This document shows, piece by piece, positions 15,072 through 24,278 of a stretch of 36,155 bases of DNA. The stretch's first letter is position 1. Each line of letters opens with the position of its first letter. The notes under the pieces were generated by a model. That model was not told where the DNA came from and did not search any database. It worked only from the letters and a program-made list of their open reading frames with translations. The stretch is from positions 1-36,155 of the IMG/VR virus record IMGVR_UViG_3300013101_000038. One strand, 5' to 3'. This stretch comes from a virus. A program made the translations under genes and the position numbers.

Positions 15072-15458
15072 GTGGGCCACATCCTGTCAAAGCGCAAACC
15101 GACGTGGCTGGCGCGACAGAGCGAACATGACACCAGCCTCAACCCGCACTATCGGCGCTCGATCAGGTACTACCGCAAACTTTATGAAGCATGGCCCGAA
15201 TGGTGCGCCGAGCATCCCGGCTTTGCCGCGATCTATCACGAGCAAGCCCGCCGACGGGTGCGGGGCGAAGACGTGGTCGTCGATCATATTGTACCGATCT
15301 GCTCGGCCATCGTGTGCGGTTTAAACGTGCCGTGGAATCTCCAAATCATCACCGCCGCTGAGAACGCCCGCAAGACAAACAAATGGTGGCCTGACCACCC
15401 GTTTGAGAATCTTGAACTGCTATACTCCCATCACCCCTACCAGATGAAACTGATATGA
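15072..15458 (+). CDS. HNH endonuclease
   Basis: A 128-residue protein starting at GTG directly after the previous [12 protein letters not shown] (D71, H72), NVPWNL (N85) and ENARKTNK (N98, K101) form the His-Asn-His type metal finger of phage HNH nucleases. The helical, basic N-terminus may bind DNA. HNH proteins here may be homing endonucleases, or nucleases used in packaging or host DNA breakdown; its embedded, coupled position favours a working phage gene over a free-standing homing element. Confidence 0.85.
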   Translation: MGHILSKRKPTWLARQSEHDTSLNPHYRRSIRYYRKLYEAWPEWCAEHPGFAAIYHEQARRRVRGEDVVVDHIVPICSAIVCGLNVPWNLQIITAAENARKTNKWWPDHPFENLELLYSHHPYQMKLI

Positions 15459-15763
15459 CGACCTATAACGTCCGCTGCACGATCCGTCGGCGCTGCGGCA
15501 GGGCATTCACGCTGGCGCACCACCCCGACCAGTACAAAGTCTATCCGAAATGCCCCGCCTGCAAGGAAGGGCATTTAAACGTCATCAGTTACGCCAAGAT
15601 TCAGACGCAGACGCGAACCTGTCGTTGCCGGGGCATTCATTTTCCGCATAAGAAAGGCTTGTATCTGAGCAAAGAGGAATTCTGCGAGCATGCGCCCGTC
15701 GATCTGTATTTTGAAGGCAGCCGGGTAAGAGAAGTGAAACCGACCGACGACTGCCCTTTCTAG
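15455..15763 (+). CDS. zinc-ribbon protein, 102 aa
   Basis: Starts at an ATGA overlap with the HNH gene. Cys8, Cys14, then CPAC (33-36), then [10 protein letters not shown] (Cys56, Cys58, His62, His65) can form two zinc sites. Basic residues suggest nucleic-acid contact. It is the last + strand gene before the convergent morphogenesis block, with a 15-base gap to the next stop. Function is not recognised. Confidence 0.65.
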   Translation: MTTYNVRCTIRRRCGRAFTLAHHPDQYKVYPKCPACKEGHLNVISYAKIQTQTRTCRCRGIHFPHKKGLYLSKEEFCEHAPVDLYFEGSRVREVKPTDDCPF

Positions 15764-15778
15764 TACGCGCCGCCCTTA

Positions 15779-16033
15779 TCAGGACGCGGGGGGTTCTTCG
15801 GGAATCCGCCCTGCGGGATCGGTTTCTTGTTCGCCATTGTCTTGTACCTGTGTGATGAGCAAAGAGTAACAACCATGTCTGGCTACTTTCAATAAATCCA
15901 TTTGCCTGTCAAGCCCGTCGAGTTGCTGATCGACGCTGCTGATGTGCTGAACTAGCACCTGCGCGCGCGGTGACAGGGCGTCAAATTGGTAGTCTTTCCC
16001 GTCAATACTGATCGGGTCTGCGGGCTTGTTCAT
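15779..16033 (-). CDS. DUF6447-like phage protein
   Basis: An 84-residue protein starting with ISIDGKDYQFDALSP, then a helix, the look of the DUF6447 family found beside phage tail genes. The stop of the lipoprotein gene overlaps its start. It ends the minus strand block, at a convergent junction without a clear terminator. The role is unknown; assembly chaperone is a guess. Confidence 0.6.
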   Translation of the reverse strand: MNKPADPISIDGKDYQFDALSPRAQVLVQHISSVDQQLDGLDRQMDLLKVARHGCYSLLITQVQDNGEQETDPAGRIPEEPPAS

Positions 16034-16173
16034 TCGTCTTCGTCCTCGGTGTCAACTTCGGTGTCTATTTCGGTGCCGACCTTATCGACATTGATCTTGT
16101 TATCGTCGCCGCTGATGTCCATGTAGGTGCAGCCGGTAACGAACAATACGCACAGCATGTAAACGCTCCGCAT
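16030..16173 (-). CDS. small lipoprotein, 47 aa
   Basis: A frame in the minus strand block overlapping both neighbours by 1 to 4 bases. The first 15 residues form a lipoprotein signal ending in the lipobox VTGC (Cys15), and the mature part is very acidic, with repeated TEIDTEVDTE. It would be anchored in the host outer or inner membrane. Small phage lipoproteins include Rz1-type spanins and superinfection-exclusion proteins; it lacks the Pro-rich body of Rz1. Confidence 0.7.
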   Translation of the reverse strand: MRSVYMLCVLFVTGCTYMDISGDDNKINVDKVGTEIDTEVDTEDEDE

Positions 16174-17501
16174 CAGTAGGAAATCTCGACCACGCACAGA
16201 CCCGCGCCACCATCGCCGCCGCCCCGGTTATTGGTTTCGTTTAAACTATACCCACCACCGCCACCACCGCCATCAACCCCGCCAGTACCGGAATCACCAT
16301 TGCGTGCGCGGCCATTTCCGCCCCAGAATGACGCGCCGCCATGCCCAGTTGCCGCAACCTCGTTATTAACAGCAAAGGCATCCACGCCAGCACAGCCGCG
16401 CAAATCTTGATCGCCCCCGCTGCCCTTGTTACCAGAACCGCCGAAAGCACGCCCCTGCCCGGTTGTCGCCATACCATCACCGCCGCCGCCAGCACTCACG
16501 ACCACATTGATTGCGCCGCCGATAAAACTCGAAACCTCGCCAGCGTCGCCTTTCGCGCCGCCAGTACCAGCACCGCCCGCGCCACCAGCGCCGATTACAA
16601 TAGCGTAGCTTGCCTCAAACGGTGCGGTAAGCATAATGATACCCGTACCGCCAGCACCGCCGCCCGCGCCTACATTGGCTGTGCCTGAGCCTTGACCATC
16701 TGCGCCGCCACCGCCACCGCCACCGGCAGTGATGTACACTTTACACGTTTTGGCGCTTACCGGCGGCACCCATGCGGGGTCACTGACCGTGATCACTTGG
16801 CGTGTCGGCGGTTGCCCGACAATCAATTCCCATGCGCCCCACACGTCCGCTGCCATCGAGCGCCGCCAAATCTTGTTCGCGTTTAAACCATCCCGACCGT
16901 GGATAGTCTGTATGCCCGCCGAGACCGTGGAATACATAGCCGTTTCCAGCCAGCCGCTATCTGCGATGGCGTAATCCGTCGGGGTGTTCGTTAAGCCCGC
17001 GCCGAGAAGGTAAAACGAGTTGACAATGATCAAATCAAGATCAGTTTCGGGGGCGGCAGCATGAGTCCCGTCGATTAAAAAGCCGGGGTAGCGCGCGCCC
17101 ATCACCAACGGGTCAACGTAATCCTTGCGCGTCAAGTCTTCGTCAGCAATCGGGGCGGCAGCGAGCGCCTTTACTTGGTTGCGTACCGTGACATCGCCAG
17201 TCGTGCCGTCAAACAGCGCCGTGTCCTCGCCGCCGCCTGCGATACCGAGTAGCGCCACACCTTTGCGGTAGATACCAAGTGATACTTCGGTGTTGAACGC
17301 GTAACCCGGTAATAATACTGTGCCGTCGTTTACACGCAAAGGCACCAGCATGCCGCCTGAGCCAGTACGCGACAGCGAGTCAGTCATCGCCGCCGCAAGA
17401 TCGGGCATGGTGTCATTCGCCCATGTGGCGAGAATAGTGGTGCCACTGACAACGGGATTACCAGCGGGGAGAGTGTAATTTCCTCCTGAGTCTCTAGGCA
17501 T
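16173..17501 (-). CDS. tail fibre with pyocin-knob-like and glycine-rich tip domains
   Basis: A 442-residue protein. The ATG at 17501 is chosen because it overlaps the upstream stop (TAATG) and gives MPRD, the same start as the paralogue. Residues 1-125 match the N-terminus of the next fibre gene (GNYTLPAGNPV, TWAN, DLTRKDYVD). Residues about 125-220 (YPGFLIDGT, IWRRS, WGAWE) resemble a pyocin knob. The last 180 residues are extremely Gly-rich, with WVPP and GGGGGG runs, as in polyglycine receptor-binding tips of phage fibres. It probably recognises the host surface. The gene is the most distal of the tail set. Confidence 0.85.
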   Translation of the reverse strand: MPRDSGGNYTLPAGNPVVSGTTILATWANDTMPDLAAAMTDSLSRTGSGGMLVPLRVNDGTVLLPGYAFNTEVSLGIYRKGVALLGIAGGGEDTALFDGTTGDVTVRNQVKALAAAPIADEDLTRKDYVDPLVMGARYPGFLIDGTHAAAPETDLDLIIVNSFYLLGAGLTNTPTDYAIADSGWLETAMYSTVSAGIQTIHGRDGLNANKIWRRSMAADVWGAWELIVGQPPTRQVITVSDPAWVPPVSAKTCKVYITAGGGGGGGADGQGSGTANVGAGGGAGGTGIIMLTAPFEASYAIVIGAGGAGGAGTGGAKGDAGEVSSFIGGAINVVVSAGGGGDGMATTGQGRAFGGSGNKGSGGDQDLRGCAGVDAFAVNNEVAATGHGGASFWGGNGRARNGDSGTGGVDGGGGGGGYSLNETNNRGGGDGGAGLCVVEISY

Positions 17502-18349
17502 TAGGCTGTTCGCTCCCAAACTTCAACGCCCTTGTAGAGCGGGCGGTTTCTACCGGCGGCAGCTTCACCGTCTGTGCTGGACTTACCAACGTATGCCGGT
17601 AAATTTAAACTGTGCGTGTGCGCGCCGTTTGTGCTGGACTTCAACGTGCCGTTGTTGTTGTCGCCCTCGTCAGCAAGGTTGCTGTTACCAGTAGTGTTAC
17701 CGCGATCAATGGTATGCGTGTGGTTACCGTTAGTCGACGTACTGGTTGACGGGTGGTCGTGGTCGATATCGTGGTCATGCTCAATGACAGCCGCGTCGTT
17801 ATCGCCGCCTGCCGCATCAACGCCGCCGATGGTGTTCATGATGAACGTGCCTTCGGGTAGCTGCGTCCACGTCCCGGCCATGACGCCGTTCGGATCGTAA
17901 CCAAATTCAAGCGCGCCGATAGGCTTATCGACCTTCTCCAGCACCGCCGCGATCAGCGCGTCGACGTAATCCTTGCGCGTCAGGTCGTTAGCGTCGACAG
18001 GCTCGACGGCGAGCGCCTTGGTCTGATTGGCGACCGTCACGTCGCCTGTAAGACCGTTAAACAGCGCGATGTCGATGCCGACGCCGACGATACCGAGTGT
18101 CTGGTTTGCTGCGCGGTAAATACCGAGCGTCGGTTCGGTTACAAACGTGATCGACGGGTCGTTGGTGGTGCCGTCGGCGAATTCCAAAGGCGCGCGCATG
18201 CCGCCCTGACCATCACGCGACAGGCTGTTGCCAATTTCCGCGCCAATGTCCGACATAGTCGGGTTCGCCCACGTCGACGTAATGACCGTGCCTGTGATGA
18301 CAGGGTTACCGGCTGGCAGGGTATAATTACCTGCGGGGTCTCTAGGCAT
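17501..18349 (-). CDS. tail fibre / collar-type protein with His-rich metal sites
   Basis: A 282-residue protein. Its first 150 residues are paralogous to the following fibre (MPRD, GNYTLPAGNPV, LGIYR, DLTRKDYVDAL). The C-terminal half has HDHDIDHDH, then NHTHT, then HTHS, the HxH motifs that bind iron in T4 gp12 and other fibre tips, and it ends in a short segment (RPLYKGVEVWERT) typical of phage tail-collar domains. ATG at 18349 overlaps the upstream stop. It likely attaches through the shared N-terminus and binds receptor at the tip. Confidence 0.85.
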   Translation of the reverse strand: MPRDPAGNYTLPAGNPVITGTVITSTWANPTMSDIGAEIGNSLSRDGQGGMRAPLEFADGTTNDPSITFVTEPTLGIYRAANQTLGIVGVGIDIALFNGLTGDVTVANQTKALAVEPVDANDLTRKDYVDALIAAVLEKVDKPIGALEFGYDPNGVMAGTWTQLPEGTFIMNTIGGVDAAGGDNDAAVIEHDHDIDHDHPSTSTSTNGNHTHTIDRGNTTGNSNLADEGDNNNGTLKSSTNGAHTHSLNLPAYVGKSSTDGEAAAGRNRPLYKGVEVWERTA

Positions 18350-21081
18350 TATTCGTCCTCAATCACTGCGGTTCTGGTACCAACACCAGCCGCGTCGAGT
18401 AACCCGGCCAGCGCGATATCGATTTCTTTCGGTGACGCGTCAGCCTTGTTTAAAGCATTCGTCCACTTGCTAAACTTTTCAGGGCTGGTGGTCAATTCGA
18501 AAGCCAGTTTACGTGCTTTGTCGCTGCCAAGCTCGCGAAACTTTTCAACGGCGAACCGGCGGCCCATCGCAGCACCGATCAGGGGCGATCCGAACAGGTT
18601 GGCACCAACTTTGGCACCCACCAGCGCCGATACTGCCTCGGCGACGCGGCGCTTTTCAGGCGGTAATTTAGCAAGCCGCTTGCTGTCCACGCCGAGAAAT
18701 AGCTTTTGCCCTTCGGTGAACTGCTTGTCGATCCGGTCAAGCTCGGCTTTCGAGAACGCGCCGGATTTCTCGTACATATCTCTACGCTGTTTAAACATTT
18801 TGTACGAATCTTGTGACAGCGCGCCTTTGGTGGTCACGCTGTTCTGAAAGTCATCGGCCAGCGCGCGTTGTACATTCGCCTTCGCCTGCGGGTTGTTCTC
18901 TATCTGTTTAAACAGCTTGGTCAACTCACCAGAGACGTCTTTGCCCTTGCCGGGGGCCAGCATCCGTTTGATTGCGGCGGCGACGTCAACGTCGCTTTGT
19001 CCGGTGCCGCCCAGAATAGCGACGTCGGATTTCTCAACACTAGCCAGCGCCCGTTTCGATTCGACCTTGGCTTCCTTGACGGCTTTGCTGGTATCACGCA
19101 AAGCGTTGGCGCGCGTAGACGCGCTGCCGACTTCGTCGCGCAACTCTTTCATGCTGTCGAGTTCCAGATGGTTTTTGTACTTGCGCTCAAATGCTGTTGC
19201 CTTGGTCGCATCGATCTTGCCGTCGACCATCGCTTCGTCGCGGAACCGTGCGCGTAGCACGTCCTGAGCCTCGTCTTTGACCTGCTGGCCTGAGTTTTCC
19301 AGCACGGTATTTAAACGCGTCGCGCCTTTCTGCCCCGGCGTAACCACCGTGACGCCGAAGTCTTCGGCTTCGCCTTTCAGAGCCTTGCCAGTCGTGGTCT
19401 TCGGCCCCCACTTTTCCATGTAGTCGCGGTGACTTTTCGCCGCTGCCTTACGCAACTTCGAACCTTTGGAAATGCTGCCGTATAGCGACTCCTTGACGGC
19501 TTCGATCACGGCGGGGCTGGTGCTAGTGCCGACAGACTCTTTGCTCAGCAACGATATAACGTCACTCAGCGCAGCAATCGAGACGTTGCCTTCCAGCGCA
19601 GCAATTCGCGCTGTTGTCTTCGGGAAATCGTCTTCGAATGCCCTGACCAGATTGGCGTCGCCGTTGACAGCCTGAAACAGATCATCAGCATAGGTGTTCC
19701 GCAACCTGCCCGCGTCGATTTTCTGGTCGACCTTGTCCAGCTTCGCCCACTTCTTCTTGACGCCGTCGAATTCCTTGACCTTGATCGCGTCAACGGACCC
19801 ATGCAACGCCCTGCCCGTCGCCGGGGCGGTCAAGTCATCGCGTGTAAACGGTACGCGTGCATTTTCTTCGGCGATTTTGGCTTCGAGTTTGGCGATACCG
19901 GGTTTGGTCGGTATGTCAGCCGCTTCGCGACGAGCTTCTGCGGCCAGCACTTTCGGGAACGCCGGGGCTTCCTTGGCGATACCAGTCGGGGCGATGTCTT
20001 CGACAGCCGCCAGCGCACTAGTCTCGATATCTGCATCGATCTGTTTCAACGCCGCCTGACCGGGACGTCCCAAAGTTTCAGCCTGTTCGATTTCAAACTG
20101 ACGCAAGCCAGCGTTATCGGTCATCTGGGCTATTGTTCCTTTCTCACCGCGCGCCAACGCCGCTTCAAGTCTCGGTGTCAACTCCGCTATGGCTTCGGGC
20201 GTAAGCGCGCCGCCGTCAGGGCCAGTCATATTCTTGATAATCTCGCGTAGCGCCTCGCGTCTTTCCGTGTTACTGGCAGTCGCCCACGTATCACCAGAGC
20301 GCAATTTGCGCTTGCCCTGTAGGGCAGCCTGTTTAATCGCTGTGCCGGTGCTGCCGATCTTATCTTTGACCATCGTTAATAGCTGAGCAATTGCCTTCGG
20401 GTCATGTGCCAGCGCGCCAGTCACGATACCGGCAATTTCGCCCGCGTCACCATATAACTCACCGCCAGCAGTACCGAGCGCCGCAGACGTCGGGATCGAC
20501 TTGGCGATCATCGGGGCCGCTTTCGCGCCGCCCATGAAACCTGTGGTCGTCAACTCGCCAGTGATACCAACGCCTTTTTTCAACGGTTCGCGCCAGACAG
20601 ACCCTTCGTCTTCGGGCACCGTGGCGTCATAGGCATCGGTGTCGAACATTTTCGAAATGCGTTTACCGCGCTCGGTAGGCTGGAAGAATCCAGCGACGTA
20701 GTTTTCCAGCGCGCCACCGAGCATGCGAGGCAAGAACGATTCACGCTCGGCTGTGCTTTCCATCGCGCTTTCATGCCGTTCGCCGAGTGTCATCGGGAAG
20801 TTAGCGACGTCGGTAGCGAACTCAGCGCCGCGAGACACGCCAGCCATGCCAGCTTTGCCGACGTCCATCAGTTCATCACCGAGCGCGGCTTCTTTGCGGG
20901 GTTCAGGAGTAGCTAACTGGGGGCCAGCCAGCGCGCCGGGGAACCGTCCAGCAGCGCGGGGATTAGATGCTGCGGCTTGCTCTTGTTTAAACGCCATTGC
21001 TTCTTCGAATGACACAGGAGCGGGTGCCGCTGCCGCAGCCTCGTTTTTCATCGCCAATGCTTCTTCGAATGATACGCCCAT
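18349..21081 (-). CDS. large internal virion (DNA-ejection) protein, putative
   Basis: A 910-residue protein with no enzyme motif. Residues 3-12 and 23-32 are tandem copies of VSFEEAxAxK, and the rest is Ala/Lys/Glu-rich and largely helical, with a Gly/Ala-rich stretch at about 180-220 (TAGGELYGDAG) that could cross membrane. The size, location between tail fibres and internal proteins, and composition fit the ejection proteins of podoviruses, which form a channel in the host envelope. A single base separates it from the upstream gene. Called by context only. Confidence 0.6.
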   Translation of the reverse strand: MGVSFEEALAMKNEAAAAAPAPVSFEEAMAFKQEQAAASNPRAAGRFPGALAGPQLATPEPRKEAALGDELMDVGKAGMAGVSRGAEFATDVANFPMTLGERHESAMESTAERESFLPRMLGGALENYVAGFFQPTERGKRISKMFDTDAYDATVPEDEGSVWREPLKKGVGITGELTTTGFMGGAKAAPMIAKSIPTSAALGTAGGELYGDAGEIAGIVTGALAHDPKAIAQLLTMVKDKIGSTGTAIKQAALQGKRKLRSGDTWATASNTERREALREIIKNMTGPDGGALTPEAIAELTPRLEAALARGEKGTIAQMTDNAGLRQFEIEQAETLGRPGQAALKQIDADIETSALAAVEDIAPTGIAKEAPAFPKVLAAEARREAADIPTKPGIAKLEAKIAEENARVPFTRDDLTAPATGRALHGSVDAIKVKEFDGVKKKWAKLDKVDQKIDAGRLRNTYADDLFQAVNGDANLVRAFEDDFPKTTARIAALEGNVSIAALSDVISLLSKESVGTSTSPAVIEAVKESLYGSISKGSKLRKAAAKSHRDYMEKWGPKTTTGKALKGEAEDFGVTVVTPGQKGATRLNTVLENSGQQVKDEAQDVLRARFRDEAMVDGKIDATKATAFERKYKNHLELDSMKELRDEVGSASTRANALRDTSKAVKEAKVESKRALASVEKSDVAILGGTGQSDVDVAAAIKRMLAPGKGKDVSGELTKLFKQIENNPQAKANVQRALADDFQNSVTTKGALSQDSYKMFKQRRDMYEKSGAFSKAELDRIDKQFTEGQKLFLGVDSKRLAKLPPEKRRVAEAVSALVGAKVGANLFGSPLIGAAMGRRFAVEKFRELGSDKARKLAFELTTSPEKFSKWTNALNKADASPKEIDIALAGLLDAAGVGTRTAVIEDE

Positions 21082-21082
21082 G

Positions 21083-22276
21083 TTAGTCAGCTAATTGCGC
21101 CCTTTGTGCCGGTGTGTATGAATCCCAATCGGCCTGTGATACGCGGCTCGCAAGCGCCTTTGGCACAGCACCGCCGCCTGTCTCAGTCGCGTCGCGTCTT
21201 TCAGCCGCGTCGGGGCTGAATGAATACTCGAAACCACCACCGTACATGATGTCCTTGATGTACGGATCGATCAATTTCTTGTCCGCTTTCGTCGGCATGC
21301 GCTGATTCTCGCGATACCATTCTTCCATGAACGCGTTCGCCTCGACAACACGCTTGGTCGCCTCGGCCTTGTGCGTTGCCCAACGCTTTAAACCTTGCGG
21401 CGTCAAGTTGGGAGCCTCGGACATTTTGACATAGGCCAAATCTTTATCCGATACCGGCGTCAGCTTGTGCTTGGTCAACCCCGTCAGGGTCAGGTTAGCC
21501 ATTGCTTTTTCGAGCAACAGGGTCGCGTTGTCAAACGACCTGATCCAACTGGTGTACGGGCCAGACCATGCGCCGTCATCGATCTGCGTGACGATATCGT
21601 TGTAGGTCATGATAGCATCAGAACCAGAGGCTTGCGTCGCCTTGGTGTCTTCGATGCTGACCTGCACTTCTTCGGCGGTATCTTTCGCCCGCTGCTTACC
21701 AAATTCCTGCGCGTACTGGTTTTTGAGCGCAACCGACGCCAGATCAGGATGCTTCGCAGAGAAGTCTTCGAACCCGTCGAACATTTGACCATACGGCCCT
21801 TGAATGTTGCCCGCGTCGTTTATACGGAACCCCGCATCAGGATAGCCCGGTATCGTCATCTTGCGATAGACGCTACTACCGTACTTTTTCTGCACTTCCG
21901 AGTAGCCAGTCTGAATGTCTTCCATTTCGCCAGTGCGTTTACTGATGCCGCGAGTCACCGGCTTGCCGTCAGCGTCGGTATATTCTTCAATATCCGTGTA
22001 TCCCTTCAACGTCTGCTCGTACTTTTCGCGGTCGAGCTTGTCTTGCTCGGCCTGTCGGGTACGGGTCAAACCTTGCTGACGACGGTCGCCGATATCTTTG
22101 GCGCTGCTCAGCGCGCTTTTCTGCATCTGCGCGCCCTGCGGGGCCAGTTCAGGCGAGAACCCGTAAAGCTGGCCCATTTCGTTTTGGTCACGCAACTGCC
22201 TGACAATAGCGCCCTGATCGGCGCTACCGTCTGCCGGTGGGCCGTTTATAAGTGCCTGAAATGCTGCGTCGTCCAT
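21083..22276 (-). CDS. putative internal virion protein, 397 aa
   Basis: A polar, Gln/Asp-rich protein with long helices (residues about 60-105, LTRTRQAEQDKLDREK) and a Gly/Pro-containing central part. It sits in the ejection-protein position next to the 910-residue gene. No enzyme motif or transmembrane segment is seen, and no family is recognised. The antisense frame of 370 codons across this gene is a shadow. Confidence 0.6.
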   Translation of the reverse strand: MDDAAFQALINGPPADGSADQGAIVRQLRDQNEMGQLYGFSPELAPQGAQMQKSALSSAKDIGDRRQQGLTRTRQAEQDKLDREKYEQTLKGYTDIEEYTDADGKPVTRGISKRTGEMEDIQTGYSEVQKKYGSSVYRKMTIPGYPDAGFRINDAGNIQGPYGQMFDGFEDFSAKHPDLASVALKNQYAQEFGKQRAKDTAEEVQVSIEDTKATQASGSDAIMTYNDIVTQIDDGAWSGPYTSWIRSFDNATLLLEKAMANLTLTGLTKHKLTPVSDKDLAYVKMSEAPNLTPQGLKRWATHKAEATKRVVEANAFMEEWYRENQRMPTKADKKLIDPYIKDIMYGGGFEYSFSPDAAERRDATETGGGAVPKALASRVSQADWDSYTPAQRAQLAD

Positions 22277-22285
22277 ATCAATACC

Positions 22286-22777
22286 TTATTGCTGTCTGAC
22301 TGCGTTTACACGGGCAGCAAGGAAGTCTTCGGCGGCGCTTTTACGGGTGTCCGCGCCGCCTTTTCTGGCGGTTGTGCGGGCTTCCACCCCCGTATCATAC
22401 GCCTCTTGCTGCTTGCGATTCTGCATGGCCGTGGCGATATGCTCCAACGGGCTTGCGGCGACGTAAGCGTTGCGCGTCCACGTACCCCCCGGCGCGTCCT
22501 GACGTAGCGCGTCAGCGCGCGTCATGTCCGCCTGAGCGTCGTTCGCTTGTTGCGTCCAGTTCGACGTCAGCATGGTGATGTATTGCTCTTGTTCCTCAGC
22601 AGACATCATCGCCATTTTCTGTTGCAACTGGCTTTGCTGCTCAGGCGTCAATTGCTGCATGAACTGCGCGGGGTCTGGCCCCTGCCCGCCTAACTGTGGC
22701 GGCAAAGAAGGCGCTGCCCGCTGCATTGATTGCATCGGCTGCATACCCGGTGGCCCTTGCTGCATTTCTGGTGGCAT
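22286..22777 (-). CDS. Pro/Gln/Met-rich structural protein, 163 aa
   Basis: The first 70 residues are Pro-, Gln- and Met-rich (MPPEMQQGPPGMQP), followed by a helical Gln/Glu stretch and a basic C-terminal region. Low complexity fits an internal or assembly protein. ATG overlaps the upstream stop (TAATG). Function is unknown. Confidence 0.6.
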   Translation of the reverse strand: MPPEMQQGPPGMQPMQSMQRAAPSLPPQLGGQGPDPAQFMQQLTPEQQSQLQQKMAMMSAEEQEQYITMLTSNWTQQANDAQADMTRADALRQDAPGGTWTRNAYVAASPLEHIATAMQNRKQQEAYDTGVEARTTARKGGADTRKSAAEDFLAARVNAVRQQ

Positions 22778-23856
22778 TATACTACCCTCGCTAAATCGAC
22801 CATGTCATAGCCGCTTGGCAGTCTGGTGACCGCATCTTGATTAACTTCGTCGGACATAACGCCGACGGCCCATGTGCCCCAGACATACTGGAACAGGTAA
22901 AAGTTGTACTGTTTAAACAACCCGATGAGGGTGATGTTACGCTTCAATCGACGGTCTGACATCATCGCCATGCTGCTCGCGCCTGACATGGCTGAGTTCA
23001 GCATGGCTTGATCGGCGCTGTACTTGTCGAGACCGTACTGACCGGCTGACTGTGCCGCGCCTGAATAGTTCGTCGCAGCGCCACGGCCAGCGTTACTGAA
23101 ACTCGGCATGTCCGGCATGCCCACTTGTTGACCAGACAGCAGGGCGTTTATCTCGTTTAAACTAAACCCGCGTTTCTGCATCTGCTCGGCAAGCGCGCGG
23201 TTGCGGTCTTTGGACTCCATGTTGAACGTGCGCTCGCCTTCCGCGCCGCCGCTCATGATTGACGAACTGGTCGCCCTGTCATACGCGTCAGTGCGTTCAC
23301 GGCCCATGTTCTCCATTGCTTGATCGTAGGCTTTGTCGCCGGGGCGAAGCCCCTGCGCGGCCAATTTCGCTTCCATCTGGCTCGAACGCTGTTCCCACTG
23401 CGGGTCAAGCCGGGACGCCGAGCGGTTGTACAGGTTTTCCTCGGCGCGATCACGCGCACCAGCAGCGCCCCCTATCTCTGGCAACCCTGACCAATCCATC
23501 GGATCGGCAAACTCACTTTCGACGCGGTCATACAGGTCGCGGCCCAGTTCAGATCGATCAGCAGACAGCCCAAGCTGGGCGTCGAGCGCCCGCTGAGAGT
23601 CTTTATTCAGCGTGGTGTTTTGCGTCCAGTTGCCTTTTTTGTCTTTCGACCATTCAGTTTGACCAAATGGTGTGTTCTGGTCAGGTCGGTTGGCGTTTGT
23701 CTGGTAGCGCAAGGCTTCCATGCCACTCGCTGCTTGCGCCTCTGCGGCACCTTTGTAGTCAGGTGCGCTCGGGGCGCTCTTGCCAAAACAATAGCGCATT
23801 TCGCCGTTTAAGAGCGCCTGAAACCGATTCTCGGCTCTATCAGGGATATACATCAT
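22777..23856 (-). CDS. internal virion/structural protein with S74-like C-terminal segment
   Basis: A 359-residue protein beginning at the tandem ATGs at 23856 and 23853, since these overlap the upstream stop; the frame could extend to 23889 but would overlap more. Residues about 30-40 (GKSAPSAPDY) are a start-like motif found in phage internal proteins. The C-terminal 60 residues (SDRRLKRNI, YVWGTWAVGVMSDEV, DMVDLARVV) look like the Peptidase_S74 tail chaperone segment, but I see no clear Ser-Lys pair. It may be a folding or assembly module. Confidence 0.65.
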   Translation of the reverse strand: MMYIPDRAENRFQALLNGEMRYCFGKSAPSAPDYKGAAEAQAASGMEALRYQTNANRPDQNTPFGQTEWSKDKKGNWTQNTTLNKDSQRALDAQLGLSADRSELGRDLYDRVESEFADPMDWSGLPEIGGAAGARDRAEENLYNRSASRLDPQWEQRSSQMEAKLAAQGLRPGDKAYDQAMENMGRERTDAYDRATSSSIMSGGAEGERTFNMESKDRNRALAEQMQKRGFSLNEINALLSGQQVGMPDMPSFSNAGRGAATNYSGAAQSAGQYGLDKYSADQAMLNSAMSGASSMAMMSDRRLKRNITLIGLFKQYNFYLFQYVWGTWAVGVMSDEVNQDAVTRLPSGYDMVDLARVV

Positions 23857-24278
23857 GCAACCTCGCTGCTTTTTTCGATGTGGCGGCAATTTTCCTTCAA
23901 TAATTGCACCAGAATAATGTCGACGCCTATGTCGTACCCGTCAGTGATCGTGTGGATCACCGTAAAGCCAAGATTCTTGTGAAAAGCCAAGGATTTTGGA
24001 TTATCCGACGGAATCACGCCGAGAAACATGCCCTTGCCGCATGTGTTGAAGACGTAATTCATGATTTCATGCGGAATGTGCCGCATTGCCATCGGGTGCT
24101 GAATGGCGACGTGTCCCATGACTGAGTTTTCGGCCCAGTTGTCCAGCAACACGATGCCCTGTGGCTGGCCGTCAGAATCTATCGCTACGATGCCGCCCGT
24201 CGACGCGCTGATCGGTACCTGCAACACGCTTCGAGCGTAGTCAAGATGTTTAAACGAGTTAAAAGCAATTAACTTCAC
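23853..24278 (-). CDS. GNAT-like acyltransferase-fold protein
   Basis: A 141-residue protein starting from GTG, which overlaps the previous stop (GTGA). The middle carries the GNAT pattern of a strand, then MNYVFNTCGKGMFLGVIPSD, then NPKSLAFHKNLGF, equivalent to the NxxAxxxYxxxGF acetyl-CoA region. In T7-like phages a GNAT-like protein is part of the internal virion or tail group, so enzymatic activity is not certain. It sits between tail and ejection genes. Confidence 0.7.
   Translation of the reverse strand: MKLIAFNSFKHLDYARSVLQVPISASTGGIVAIDSDGQPQGIVLLDNWAENSVMGHVAIQHPMAMRHIPHEIMNYVFNTCGKGMFLGVIPSDNPKSLAFHKNLGFTVIHTITDGYDIGVDIILVQLLKENCRHIEKSSEVA

Noticed and set aside
17502-17519. Longer TTG start for the glycine-rich fibre
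   Set aside because: ATG at 17501 gives the TAATG overlap and the MPRD start shared by the paralogue.
21395-22507. 370-codon antisense frame
   Set aside because: It lies opposite the 397- and 163-residue structural genes and has no motif; the long opening is a shadow of GC-rich coding.
23857-23889. Upstream start for the 359-residue internal protein
   Set aside because: It would overlap the GNAT-like gene by more and use a non-ATG codon, while tandem ATGs lie at the upstream stop.
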